Positions 1 to 8,510 of a stretch of 64,000 bases of DNA are shown here, one piece after another. The notes under the pieces are model-generated. The model was not told the origin of the DNA and made no database searches. It saw nothing but the letters and a program-made list of their open reading frames with translations. A program made the position numbers and the translations under genes. This DNA comes from Agrobacterium leguminum (GTDB lineage Bacteria; Pseudomonadota; Alphaproteobacteria; Rhizobiales; Rhizobiaceae): contig NZ_JADQWB010000004.1 in assembly GCF_015704895.1 (NCBI RefSeq), positions 186,001 through 250,000 of the forward strand, written 5' to 3'. Each line of letters starts with the position of its first letter. Position 1 is the first letter of the stretch.

Positions 1-49
1 TCAGGATGAAACCAATGCGCTGGACATTCTTCTGCTCAATGATCGTCAT
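1..49 (-). CDS. 5' end of a GlxA/AraC-family transcriptional regulator (partial)
   Basis: Only the first 16 codons are in the window, reading MTIIEQKNVQRIGFIL on the minus strand from an ATG at 47-49, with an A/G-rich ribosome site just upstream. GlxA-like regulators (DJ-1/PfpI-like sensor plus AraC HTH) often begin with an RIGFIL-type first beta strand, and such genes are common next to glycine-betaine and sarcosine genes. The gene is divergent from soxB with about 90 bp between starts, so it probably controls that operon. The family assignment rests on one short strand plus context and is tentative. Confidence 0.45.
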   Translation of the reverse strand, partial: MTIIEQKNVQRIGFIL

Positions 50-81
50 GTCTCTTTTTTAAATCATTATGTCCCTTTTTT
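48..81. promoter_or_regulatory. tandem 13-bp repeat in the divergent sox promoter
   Basis: ATGTCTCTTTTTT at 48-60 is repeated as ATGTCCCTTTTTT at 69-81, so the copies lie exactly 21 bp apart in the same orientation. AraC-family regulators bind tandem half-sites spaced by about two helical turns, which fits the regulator gene that starts here. The first copy overlaps the start codon and ribosome site of that gene, so binding would also allow autoregulation. Confidence 0.4.
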
Positions 82-138
82 GCAATTCCCTTTCGAACGA
101 CGCCGGTAAGCTTGCGCCATATCGTTCGAGGTACGCAG

Positions 139-1389
139 ATGCGCTATTCCGCCTTTTCAATTTTCAAGAACGGCCTTTTCGGCAACAAGGCGTGGAAACC
201 CGCCTGGCGGGAGGTGTCTCCGAAACCGCATTATGACGTCATCATCGTTGGCGGCGGCGGACATGGGCTGGCGACGGCCTATTATCTTGCGAAAGAATTC
301 GGCGTCACCAATGTCGCGGTGCTGGAAAAAAACTACATCGGCTCCGGCAATGTCGGCCGTAACACCACGATCATTCGCTCCAATTATCTGCTGCCGGGTA
401 ACAATCCTTTCTACGAACTTTCGATGAAACTTTGGGAAGGGCTGGAGCAGGATTTCAATTTCAACGCCATGGTTTCCCAGCGCGGCGTGCTGAACCTCTA
501 TCATTCGGATGCGCAGCGCGACGCCTATACAAGGCGCGGCAACGCCATGCGGCTGCACGGCGTCGACGCCGAATTGCTGGACCGCGCCGCAGTCAAGGCC
601 ATGCTGCCGTTTCTCGATTTCGACAATGCCCGCTTTCCGGTGCAGGGCGGCCTGCTGCAAAGACGCGGCGGCACCGTGCGTCACGATGCCGTCGCCTGGG
701 GTTATGCGCGCGGCGCGGACAGCCGCGGCGTCGATATCATTCAGGGCTGCGAGGTAACCGGCATTCGCCGCGAAAACGGCAGGGTCGTGGGTGTGGAGAC
801 CGCCAAGGGCTTCATCGGCTGCGGCAAGCTGGCGCTCGCGGCAGCCGGCAATTCCTCGCAGGTGGCCGCCATGGCCGGACTGAAACTGCCGATCGAAAGC
901 CATGTGCTGCAGGCTTTCGTGTCGGAAGGGCTGAAGCCCTTCATCGATGGCGTCGTCACCTTCGGGGCCGGCCATTTTTACGTCTCGCAATCGGACAAGG
1001 GCGGCCTCGTCTTCGGCGGCGATATAGACGGCTACAATTCCTATGCCCAGCGCGGCAATCTGGCGACGGTCGAACATGTCGCGGAGGCAGGCAAGGCGAT
1101 GATACCGGCGCTCTCCCGCGTCCGGGTGCTACGCTCCTGGGGCGGCATCATGGATATGTCGATGGATGGTTCGCCGATCATCGACCAGACCCCTATCGAC
1201 AATCTCTACCTGAATGCCGGCTGGTGTTATGGCGGCTTCAAGGCGACGCCCGCTTCCGGTTTCTGCTTCGCCCATCTTCTGGCGCGCGGCGCACCGCAGG
1301 AAACGGCAACGGCCTTCCGGCTGGACCGCTTCCGGCGCGGTTATCTCATCGATGAAAAGGGCCAGGGCGCCCAGCCCAACCTTCACTAA
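139..1389 (+). CDS. soxB: sarcosine oxidase beta subunit
   Basis: This is the flavin-binding subunit of cytoplasmic heterotetrameric sarcosine oxidase, which oxidatively demethylates sarcosine to glycine and passes the one-carbon unit to tetrahydrofolate. The 416-aa protein has the normal family length. A DAO-type Rossmann motif (IIVGGGGHGLATAY) lies near residues 35-48, and a VRHDAVAWG segment near residue 182 holds the His that in characterised beta subunits carries FMN covalently. I chose ATG 139 over the upstream TTG at 112 because the family begins MRYSAF and a GAGGT ribosome site precedes it. It is the first gene of soxBDAG. Confidence 0.95.
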   Translation: MRYSAFSIFKNGLFGNKAWKPAWREVSPKPHYDVIIVGGGGHGLATAYYLAKEFGVTNVAVLEKNYIGSGNVGRNTTIIRSNYLLPGNNPFYELSMKLWEGLEQDFNFNAMVSQRGVLNLYHSDAQRDAYTRRGNAMRLHGVDAELLDRAAVKAMLPFLDFDNARFPVQGGLLQRRGGTVRHDAVAWGYARGADSRGVDIIQGCEVTGIRRENGRVVGVETAKGFIGCGKLALAAAGNSSQVAAMAGLKLPIESHVLQAFVSEGLKPFIDGVVTFGAGHFYVSQSDKGGLVFGGDIDGYNSYAQRGNLATVEHVAEAGKAMIPALSRVRVLRSWGGIMDMSMDGSPIIDQTPIDNLYLNAGWCYGGFKATPASGFCFAHLLARGAPQETATAFRLDRFRRGYLIDEKGQGAQPNLH

Positions 1390-1394
1390 ATTTG

Positions 1395-1438
1395 TAGCGG
1401 GATGACGAAAACCGCTCACAGTTTTCGCCATCCCGCTA
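1395..1438 (+). repeat. long inverted repeat in the soxB-soxD gap
   Basis: Arms at 1395-1412 and 1421-1438 match at 17 of 18 positions around an 8-nt loop (CGCTCACA). The arms start TAGCGGGATG and end CATCCCGCTA. There is no T-run after it, so it is unlikely to be a plain intrinsic terminator. It may stabilise or process the soxB part of the operon message, or be a REP-like element. Confidence 0.75.
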
Positions 1439-1462
1439 TCTGGCGGATCAAGGACATCTGAA

Positions 1463-1738
1463 ATGGCAAGTCTCGTGCCCTGCCCGCATTGCGGGCCAAG
1501 ACCCAGGGAAGAATTCACCATCAAGGGCGCAGCCCTTCAAAGGCCCGCCGCCGATGCCGGCGCGGAGGAATGGTTCGATTATGTCTATCTGCGCGACAAT
1601 CCGCGCGGCGCCTATGAGGAATATTGGCACCACACATCCGGCTGCCGCCGCTGGCTGGTCGTCGCCCGAGATACCGCCACCCATGAGATATCCGCCTGCC
1701 GCGACGCCGCCGACAAGACGAAAGTGACAAACGCATGA
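1463..1738 (+). CDS. soxD: sarcosine oxidase delta subunit
   Basis: This is the small structural zinc-binding subunit of heterotetrameric sarcosine oxidase (91 aa). The N-terminal CPHCGPRPREEF motif and the later YWHHTSGCRRW segment supply the Cys and His residues that bind zinc in the known structures. The stop overlaps the soxA start by four bases (ATGA), which points to translational coupling and a fixed subunit ratio. A 73-bp gap with a strong hairpin separates it from soxB. Confidence 0.93.
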   Translation: MASLVPCPHCGPRPREEFTIKGAALQRPAADAGAEEWFDYVYLRDNPRGAYEEYWHHTSGCRRWLVVARDTATHEISACRDAADKTKVTNA

Positions 1739-4698
1739 GCGCCAACCGCCTGAAGACCGGCGGTCTGATCGACCGTTCCAAACCGCTTTCCTTCACCTTC
1801 GACGGCAAGCCGATGTCAGGCTTTCAGGGCGACAGCCTCGCCTCCGCCCTGCTCGCCAACGGCCAGAAGCTCGTCGGTCGTAGTTTCAAATACCACCGTC
1901 CGCGCGGCATATTGACGGCGGGCGCAGCCGAGCCGAACGCGCTGATGACCATCGGCCGCGGCGGGCGCACGGAGCCGAACACCCGCGCCACCATGCAGGA
2001 GCTTTATGCCGGGCTGGAAGCCAACAGCCAGAACCGCTGGCCCTCTCTCGATTTCGATATCGGCGCGTTGACCGGCCTTCTGTCTCCCTTCCTCGGGGCG
2101 GGGTTCTACTACAAGACCTTCATGTGGCCTGCCGCCTTCTGGGAAAAGGTCTACGAGCCCTTCATCCGCAAAGCCGCCGGTCTCGGCAAGGCGAGCTACG
2201 AGGCGGATCCGGATGCCTATGACAAATGCTGGGCGCATTGCGACCTGCTGGTGATCGGCTCCGGCGCGGCGGGTCTGGCAGCGGCGCTTGCCGCAGGCCG
2301 CGCCGGCGCGCGCGTCATCATTCTCGATGAACATTCCCTCGCAGGCGGCGGGCTTCTTTCCGAAACGGCAGCCATCGGCGGCGAGAGCGCTGCGGATTTC
2401 GCGGCGGAATGCGTTGCCGAACTTAAAGCCCTGCCGAATGTGACGGTGCTGACGCGAACCACAGCTTTCGGCTGGTATGACGGCAATGTCTTCGGCGCGG
2501 TGGAGCGGGTGCAGAAACATCTGCCAGATCCGAAAGCCCATGTGCCCGTGGAGCGCCTGTGGCGCATCGTCGCCAAGCGGGCGCTGCTTGCCACCGGCGC
2601 GGAAGAACGACCGCTGGTCTTCGGCGGCAACGATATTCCCGGCGTGATGATGGCGGGCGCCATGCGCAGCTATCTCAATCGCTATGCCGTCAGCCCCGGC
2701 ACGGCGACGGCAATTTTCACCACCAATGACAGCGGTTACGCGCTTGCCCGCGATCTGGAGGCGCAGGGCGTCGCTCTTGCCGCCATCATCGACAGCCGCG
2801 AGCAGGGCAATCCGGGCTACGAAGGCAAGGCGCGCGTCATCAAGGGTGGCGTCGTCTCGAATGCGAAGGGCGGCAAGGCGCTTTCCGCCATCGAGATTTA
2901 TGCGAATGGCCGCGCGGAGAAGCTGAATGTCGATGCGCTGGCCATGTCGGGCGGCTTCAGCCCCATCATCCATCTCGCCTGCCATCGCGGCGGCAGGCCG
3001 GTCTGGTCGGAGGACGATGCCGCTTTTCTGGCGCCCGGCAACCTCAAGGGGCTGGAACTCGCCGGCGCGGTTTCCGCGATCAACGGTATCGCCGCCTGCC
3101 TTGAGAATGGCGCACGAAAGGGCGCAGCGCTGGCACAAGAACTCGGCTTTGCATCAGCTGCACCGACATTCGGCACGGTGGAAAACGATATCGTGGCCCC
3201 ACCCGCAAAACCGCTCTGGTCCATCCCCGGCATCAAGGCGAAAGCCTTTGTCGATTATCAGAACGACGTTCACCGCCAGGATCTCGGCCTCGCCATCCGC
3301 GAAGGTTATGGCCATGTCGAACTCGCCAAACGCTACACCACGAACGGCATGGCGACGGATCAGGGCAAGCTTTCGAATGTCAATGCCATCGGGTTGCTGG
3401 CCGAAGCGCGTGGTGTCTCCCCGGCGGATGTCGGCACCACGACGTTCCGGCCGTTTTATACGCCCGTCTCCTTCGGCGCACTGACCGGGGCCTATCATGG
3501 CCAGCATTTCCAGCCGGTGCGCAAATCGCCTCTGCATGGCTGGGCCGAAAAGAACGGCGCGGTCTTCGTTGAAACCGGTCTCTGGTATCGCTCTTCCTGG
3601 TTTCCGCGCGAAGGCGAAAGCGGCTGGCGGGAAAGCGTCGATCGTGAAGTTCTGAATGTCCGCAAGAATGCCGGGCTCTGCGATGTGTCGATGCTTGGCA
3701 AGATCGAAATCTGTGGCAGGGACGCCGCCGAATTCCTCAACCGGGTTTATTGCAACGCTTTCCTCAAACTGCCGGTCGGCAAGGCGCGTTATGGTCTGAT
3801 GCTGCGTGAGGACGGCATGATCTATGACGACGGCACCACCAGCCGGCTGGAGGAAAACCGCTTCTTCATGACGACCACCACCGCCTATGCGGCGGGCGTC
3901 ATGAACCATCTGGAATTCTGCGCGCAGGCGCTCTGGCCTGATCTCGATGTACGGCTTGCCTCCGTCACCGACCAGTGGGCGCAGATGGCGATTGCCGGAC
4001 CGAAGGCACGCGCCATTCTCCAGAAGATCGTCGATGAGAATATTTCCGACGAGGCCTTTCCTTTCCTCGCAGCCCGGGAAGTCTCCCTGTTTGGCGGGCA
4101 GCTGCATGGACGCCTGTTCCGGATTTCCTTCTCCGGCGAACTGGCCTACGAGCTTGCCGTCCCGGCCGGTTACGGCGAGAGCGTCGCCGATGCCCTGATG
4201 GAAGCCGGCGAGGCGGAGAATATCATGCCCTATGGCGTCGAGGCGCTTGGCGTGCTGCGCATTGAAAAGGGCCATGTCACCCACAATGAAATCAACGGCA
4301 CGGTGGTGCCCGCCGATCTCGGCTTCGGCAAAATGGTCTCTACCACAAAGGCCGATTTCATTGGCCGACGGATGCTGGAGCGCGAGGGGCTTTCCGACGC
4401 CGACCGTCCGAGCCTCGTCGGCGTCGTGCCGCTTGATCCAAAACAGTCCTTCCGCACCGGCTCGCATATTCTTGCGAAGGATGCCGCGGCAACGCTGGAG
4501 AACGATCAGGGTTATGTGACCTCCAGCGCGTTCTCACCGCATCTAGGTTCGACCATCGGTCTCGCCCTCGTCAAGAATGGCCCTGCGCGGCATGGCGAGG
4601 AAATCATGGTCTGGAACGGCCTGCGCAACGAATTTACCCAAGCCCGCCTTTGCAACCCGGGTTTTGTCGATCCTCAAAACGAGAAACTCCATGTCTGA
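1735..4698 (+). CDS. soxA: sarcosine oxidase alpha subunit
   Basis: This is the large subunit of heterotetrameric sarcosine oxidase (987 aa, normal length). The N-terminal part has the Fer2-like ISFxFDGK-type start of the family. A Rossmann motif LLVIGSGAAGLAAALAAGRA near residue 170 binds the NAD cofactor. From about residue 600 onward is a glycine-cleavage T-protein (aminomethyltransferase) fold, which binds tetrahydrofolate and yields 5,10-methylene-THF. It overlaps soxD by 4 bp and soxG by 8 bp, so all four subunits are translated from one message. Confidence 0.95.
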   Translation: MSANRLKTGGLIDRSKPLSFTFDGKPMSGFQGDSLASALLANGQKLVGRSFKYHRPRGILTAGAAEPNALMTIGRGGRTEPNTRATMQELYAGLEANSQNRWPSLDFDIGALTGLLSPFLGAGFYYKTFMWPAAFWEKVYEPFIRKAAGLGKASYEADPDAYDKCWAHCDLLVIGSGAAGLAAALAAGRAGARVIILDEHSLAGGGLLSETAAIGGESAADFAAECVAELKALPNVTVLTRTTAFGWYDGNVFGAVERVQKHLPDPKAHVPVERLWRIVAKRALLATGAEERPLVFGGNDIPGVMMAGAMRSYLNRYAVSPGTATAIFTTNDSGYALARDLEAQGVALAAIIDSREQGNPGYEGKARVIKGGVVSNAKGGKALSAIEIYANGRAEKLNVDALAMSGGFSPIIHLACHRGGRPVWSEDDAAFLAPGNLKGLELAGAVSAINGIAACLENGARKGAALAQELGFASAAPTFGTVENDIVAPPAKPLWSIPGIKAKAFVDYQNDVHRQDLGLAIREGYGHVELAKRYTTNGMATDQGKLSNVNAIGLLAEARGVSPADVGTTTFRPFYTPVSFGALTGAYHGQHFQPVRKSPLHGWAEKNGAVFVETGLWYRSSWFPREGESGWRESVDREVLNVRKNAGLCDVSMLGKIEICGRDAAEFLNRVYCNAFLKLPVGKARYGLMLREDGMIYDDGTTSRLEENRFFMTTTTAYAAGVMNHLEFCAQALWPDLDVRLASVTDQWAQMAIAGPKARAILQKIVDENISDEAFPFLAAREVSLFGGQLHGRLFRISFSGELAYELAVPAGYGESVADALMEAGEAENIMPYGVEALGVLRIEKGHVTHNEINGTVVPADLGFGKMVSTTKADFIGRRMLEREGLSDADRPSLVGVVPLDPKQSFRTGSHILAKDAAATLENDQGYVTSSAFSPHLGSTIGLALVKNGPARHGEEIMVWNGLRNEFTQARLCNPGFVDPQNEKLHV

Positions 4699-5227
4699 TT
4701 TCAAGTCTGACTTCCGGCCGACGCTCCGCCCGGTGCTGGGCGCAAAGAGAGCGATTGCCTCCACCGCCATCAAGCTCTCTCCCCTGCCGGAAGGCGCGAT
4801 CATCCACGTTCTGGCCGCACCCGGCGCAGCAAATATGGAAGTCCGCCTTAGCGACCTTGCCAAAGGCGATATACGCGCGGTCTCACCGGGCCAATGGTTC
4901 ATCGTCGGTGAACACCCTCTGTCTCATGCCGATATGAAGGCGCTTCTTGCGGCGCTCGAGCCTCAGGCAACGGGTGTCGACCAGAGCCAGGGACGCGTTC
5001 GCATCCGCATCGAAGGCAAGATGGCCGAGCGGGTTCTGGCCAAAGGCACGGCGGTCGACCTGTCTCTAGCAGCCTTCCCGGTGGGACATTCCGCCGCGAC
5101 GCTGATCGGCCACATCGCCGCCCACCTCACCCGCGTCGACGGACAGGTCTTCGAAATCATCGTGCTGCGCGGTTTTGCCGAAAGCCTGTGGGACGATCTT
5201 GCCCGGATGAGCCTCGAATTCCAGTGA
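4691..5227 (+). CDS. soxG: sarcosine oxidase gamma subunit
   Basis: The 178-aa gamma subunit also has a GCV_T-like fold and completes the alpha-beta-gamma-delta tetramer. I start it at ATG 4691 (MSDFKSDFRPTLRPVL), overlapping the soxA stop by 8 bp. An upstream in-frame start at 4577 would lie deep inside soxA and is not needed. Typical gamma features are the SLAAFPVG segment and the C-terminal VLRGFAESLWDDL. The next gene converges on it with only 9 bp between stops, so no separate terminator is visible. Confidence 0.93.
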   Translation: MSDFKSDFRPTLRPVLGAKRAIASTAIKLSPLPEGAIIHVLAAPGAANMEVRLSDLAKGDIRAVSPGQWFIVGEHPLSHADMKALLAALEPQATGVDQSQGRVRIRIEGKMAERVLAKGTAVDLSLAAFPVGHSAATLIGHIAAHLTRVDGQVFEIIVLRGFAESLWDDLARMSLEFQ

Positions 5228-5236
5228 TCGTGCCGC

Positions 5237-6277
5237 TCAGGTCCAGATGCTTTCGGGCGTCAGGATTTCGAAGGGCACGATCCGCTGTTCAACGGAAGAC
5301 GAATCTCCATTCTCGATGCGCCGTAACATCACGTCGATCAATTGCTGCGGCATCCTGTCAAGGGGAAGCGGCAGCGAGGCGGTGATCAGTCCTTCGTTGA
5401 GGCCTTTTCGTGTTTCCGGCCCGATATCGTTACAGATGATTTTTATGTCGCGCTGCCGCTCGGCAGGCAGTTCCCTGAGCGCGCGCAGAACACCCGATAT
5501 GCCGCCGCCATTGACATAAATCCCCCTGAGCCCCGGTTCGGCAACAATCATATCCCGCACAATGACATAGGCATTTTCCGGCTCCTCATGGGTCAGCAGC
5601 GTTTCCGCGACCTGAAGTTCAGGTGTGTTTTCGCGCATATAGGAGCGGAAGCTGGCGTCCGAAACATCCTGGCACTGATACCGATTGCTGCCGATCAGCG
5701 GCGCGACCACGCCCTCGCCCTTTACCGTCTGGCTGAGGAACCATGCCGCCGTGCGGCCGCGTTTCCAGCTGTCGGTGCCGACAAAGCCCGCGCGGCTTGC
5801 CGCCGATAGATCGGATACGTAAGTCACCACCGGAACGCCCCTGCCCCGCAGCTCGTCGATCGCCTGGCTGACGAGCGGATGATCGGCCGTCACCACCGCG
5901 ATTGCGCCGCAGGATTGTCCCATCTTCAAGAGATTGGCGGATACGGCCTCCGGTGAAAGATCGTCCTCGAAAACGACATCCGGCTCGATGATGCTATCCG
6001 GCCGCTGGCGTGCGGCGGCGACGATCCCTTCCGCCCAAAGCCGGTAAAGCGGCCGGTGGGATTGCTGCAACAGAAAGCCGAGCCGGTGATGGGGCATGGC
6101 CTCGCGGCGACGGTCCTTGATGGTGCCGAGACCATAAAAACCGATCTCCTCCGCCGCCCTGAGTATCTGGTCGATCGTATCCTGGCGCACGGCGGTCGAA
6201 CCGTGCAGCAGCCGGTTGACCGTGGAGATGCTGACACCGGCGGCTTTCGCAAGATCGGTAATGGTCGGTCGGTTCAT
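5237..6277 (-). CDS. LacI-family transcriptional regulator
   Basis: This 346-aa DNA-binding repressor has an N-terminal LacI helix-turn-helix (TITDLAKAAGVSISTVNRLL) and a type 1 periplasmic-binding-like effector domain from about residue 65. The effector half contains the usual sugar-pocket strands, such as GAIAVVTADHPLV and GIYVNGGGISG. It is divergent from the ribose-type ABC transporter operon starting at 6426, which it most likely controls in response to the transported sugar. The start MNRPTITDLA is the natural one for the family. The exact ligand cannot be read from the sequence. Confidence 0.92.
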   Translation of the reverse strand: MNRPTITDLAKAAGVSISTVNRLLHGSTAVRQDTIDQILRAAEEIGFYGLGTIKDRRREAMPHHRLGFLLQQSHRPLYRLWAEGIVAAARQRPDSIIEPDVVFEDDLSPEAVSANLLKMGQSCGAIAVVTADHPLVSQAIDELRGRGVPVVTYVSDLSAASRAGFVGTDSWKRGRTAAWFLSQTVKGEGVVAPLIGSNRYQCQDVSDASFRSYMRENTPELQVAETLLTHEEPENAYVIVRDMIVAEPGLRGIYVNGGGISGVLRALRELPAERQRDIKIICNDIGPETRKGLNEGLITASLPLPLDRMPQQLIDVMLRRIENGDSSSVEQRIVPFEILTPESIWT

Positions 6278-6425
6278 GACGCCTCACAATCGTATCATCC
6301 ATGAATGACATGAAATGATATTAAATGCAACATTAAATGAAATATAAATTCCATTCGCATGAAAATGAAAGATATAAATCATTCTGTCATTAGGGCCCAT
6401 CGGGAGAATGGGCAGGGAGGAAGCA
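6278..6425. promoter_or_regulatory. divergent lacI / sugar-operon promoter region
   Basis: This 148-bp AT-rich gap carries two direct copies of ATTAAATG (6320-6327 and 6332-6339), one near helical turn apart. Between them is the small dyad AATG-CAA-CATT. Several further AAATG/CATTC elements surround it. It is the likely operator of the LacI-type regulator. A GGGAGG ribosome site lies just before the ATG at 6426. Confidence 0.45.
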
Positions 6426-7391
6426 ATGGCATTTTTCAGGAAATTTCTCGCAACGGGCGCTGTGTCGCTCGTGATGGCATCCGGCGCGTTCGCGGCCAAT
6501 ATCGCCGTTGTCGGCGGCAAGAATGACGATGCGTTCTGGAATCTCATCAAAAAGGGTGTCGACGACGCACGCCTCGTGGTCGAGGCGAATGGCGGTAAGG
6601 TCAATTACCTGCGTTTGCAGACCTATGACAATTTCGCGCCCGACGTGGTGCAGCTGATCCAGACCGCCATCAGCCAGAAGGTTGATGGTCTCGTCATTCC
6701 GAACTGGGTTCCGGAAGGCGAGGACCCGGCGATCCGGGAAGCCATCAATGCCGGTATCAAGGTCATTCTCATGAATGCCGGTGGGCACGAAAAGGCCAAA
6801 GAACTCGGCGCGATCAATTATGTCGGTTCCGACGAATATATTGCCGGCGTCGCCGGCGGCGAATATTTCGCGAAACAGGGCAAAAAGAACGTCATCTGCG
6901 TCAACACCGTTCCGGGCGCCGCCAATCAGGAGGCGCGCTGCAAGGGCGTCATCGACGGCATTACCAAGGCCGGCGGCGGCGGCAAGCAACTGCCGCTTCC
7001 CGCCACCAGTTTCGGCGACGCCACCGCCGTAGCCGAGGCGATCAAGGCGACATTGCTACAGGACAGCAAGATCGACGGCGTCCTGACCATTTCGGCGGGT
7101 GATGCGGATTCCGCCGCCATCGGCATCATGCAGGCCGGCAAGACCGAAACCGCCCTGCTTGGCACTTTCGATCTCAACCAGTCCGGCCTCGACCGGATCA
7201 AGGACGGGACACAGGGTTTCGCAATCGACCAGCAGCCCTACCTGCAATCATTGCTGGCGGTAACGCTTCTGGCCTCGGCCATCGATTTCGGAACCGATCT
7301 GCCGACCGCCCCGCTGCTGACGGGACCGAACATCGTCGACAAATCCAACATCCAGACCACGCTTGCCGGCGTCGCCAAGGGAGCGCGCTGA
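6426..7391 (+). CDS. sugar ABC transporter substrate-binding protein
   Basis: This 321-aa periplasmic protein belongs to the ribose/Peripla_BP_4 class. A Sec signal peptide covers about residues 1-23 (positively charged start, hydrophobic core, SGAFA cleavage site). The mature protein starts with a beta strand IAVVGGKNDDAFW typical for ribose-type binding proteins, and later strands include GLVIPNW and GVLTISAGDADS. ATG 6426 has a GGGAGG ribosome site; the ATG at 6408 is less well placed. It is the first gene of the operon and would deliver the sugar to the permease encoded next. The ligand is unknown. Confidence 0.9.
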   Translation: MAFFRKFLATGAVSLVMASGAFAANIAVVGGKNDDAFWNLIKKGVDDARLVVEANGGKVNYLRLQTYDNFAPDVVQLIQTAISQKVDGLVIPNWVPEGEDPAIREAINAGIKVILMNAGGHEKAKELGAINYVGSDEYIAGVAGGEYFAKQGKKNVICVNTVPGAANQEARCKGVIDGITKAGGGGKQLPLPATSFGDATAVAEAIKATLLQDSKIDGVLTISAGDADSAAIGIMQAGKTETALLGTFDLNQSGLDRIKDGTQGFAIDQQPYLQSLLAVTLLASAIDFGTDLPTAPLLTGPNIVDKSNIQTTLAGVAKGAR

Positions 7392-7411
7392 GCGGTGATC
7401 CATACCCGCCT

Positions 7412-7438
7412 CCGATCCCCGGCGAAACCGGGGATCGG
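7412..7438 (+). repeat. hairpin between binding-protein and permease genes
   Basis: A perfect 11-bp stem (CCGATCCCCGG / CCGGGGATCGG) closes a CGAAA loop, with no T-run after it. Hairpins in this position commonly protect the upstream binding-protein message and lower downstream expression, which gives excess binding protein. Confidence 0.8.
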
Positions 7439-7496
7439 GGCTTGACGGGCAGAGGATATCCCCTCGGCACTTAGGGCCAATATTGGAGTGAACGAC

Positions 7497-8501
7497 GTGA
7501 AAAATCTCTCTTTGGGCGACCTTCTGCGCCGCCCGGAATCAGGCGCCTTTCTCGGCCTTGTTTTCGTTCTTGCTTTCTTCGTCATCTTCGGCAGCATCGA
7601 TTTTCTGAAACCCGCCGGCGCCGCAAGCTGGCTGAATGTCGCCGCCAATCTCGGCATCGTCGCCATTCCCGTCGGGCTGCTGATGATTTCCGGCGAGTTG
7701 GACATTTCCATCGGCGCGATGATCCCGGCCGGCGCGCTGACGGTCGCCATTATCTCCGGTTATTACGGCATGCCGATCTGGCTCGGCATTATCGGCGCGC
7801 TTTGCCTTGGGTTGCTTGTCGGGCTTATCAACGGCTTTCTGGTGATACGGACCGTGGTGCCCTCACTGATCGTCACGCTCGGCACGCTGTTTGCGGTGCA
7901 GGGGTTGATCCTCGGCTTTTCCGTGCTCTTGACCGGCACGACCAGCGTGGCGCTGAGCCCCGCCCAATCCGGCCCCGTCGCCAAATTCCTGTTCGGACAG
8001 TTCATCGGCGGCAGTTTTCAGGTCAGCATCGTCTGGTGGTTGTTGCTGACGGCGATCTATATCTTCTATGTCCATTATTCGCCCTTCGGAAACTGGATTT
8101 TCGCCATGGGCGGCGACCGGGTGAGTGCCCGCAATGCCGGCATTCCCACCGACAAGCTGACGGTGACGCTTTTCGTCCTTTCCTCCGTCAGCGCCTCCTT
8201 CGTCGGTGTCTGTCAGGCGATCCTGTTCAATGTCGCCCAGGTTTCGGCCGGCATGACCTTCATCTTCAACTCCATCATCGCGGTCGTCGTGGGCGGGGTG
8301 CTGCTGACCGGCGGCTTCGGTTCGGTGATCGGTATTTTTCTCGGCACCATTACCTTCGCCATCGTCAATCAGGGCATTTATTTCACCGCTTTTGACCGCA
8401 ACTGGTCGAGCCTCATCATAGGCGTCATGCTGCTCCTGGCAGTGCTGATGAACAACACTTTCCGTGTCATGGCGCTCACCTATTCGCCGAAGAAGAAGTG
8501 A
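7497..8501 (+). CDS. sugar ABC transporter permease (ribose type)
   Basis: This 334-aa inner-membrane protein belongs to the BPD_transp_2 (RbsC-like) family, with about eight to ten hydrophobic segments. It has the conserved GELDISIGAMIPAGAL segment and the later GGVLLTGGFGSVIG loop that contacts the ATPase. Two GTG starts are possible. I prefer 7497 because GGAG at 7485-7488 sits 8 nt upstream, whereas it would overlap the GTG at 7488. It acts with the binding protein before it and the ATPase after it. Confidence 0.9.
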   Translation: MKNLSLGDLLRRPESGAFLGLVFVLAFFVIFGSIDFLKPAGAASWLNVAANLGIVAIPVGLLMISGELDISIGAMIPAGALTVAIISGYYGMPIWLGIIGALCLGLLVGLINGFLVIRTVVPSLIVTLGTLFAVQGLILGFSVLLTGTTSVALSPAQSGPVAKFLFGQFIGGSFQVSIVWWLLLTAIYIFYVHYSPFGNWIFAMGGDRVSARNAGIPTDKLTVTLFVLSSVSASFVGVCQAILFNVAQVSAGMTFIFNSIIAVVVGGVLLTGGFGSVIGIFLGTITFAIVNQGIYFTAFDRNWSSLIIGVMLLLAVLMNNTFRVMALTYSPKKK

Positions 8502-8510
8502 GGCAAGACG

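Noticed and set aside
432..1355. Long open frame inside soxB in another plus-strand frame (and minus-strand frames opposite)
   Set aside because: Typical for GC-rich coding DNA; composition is Arg/Ala/Gly-rich with no domain, and soxB explains the region.
1816..4467. Long minus-strand frames opposite soxA
   Set aside because: They read as low-complexity Ala/Arg/Gly/Asp protein without any family sign; soxA is certain on the other strand.
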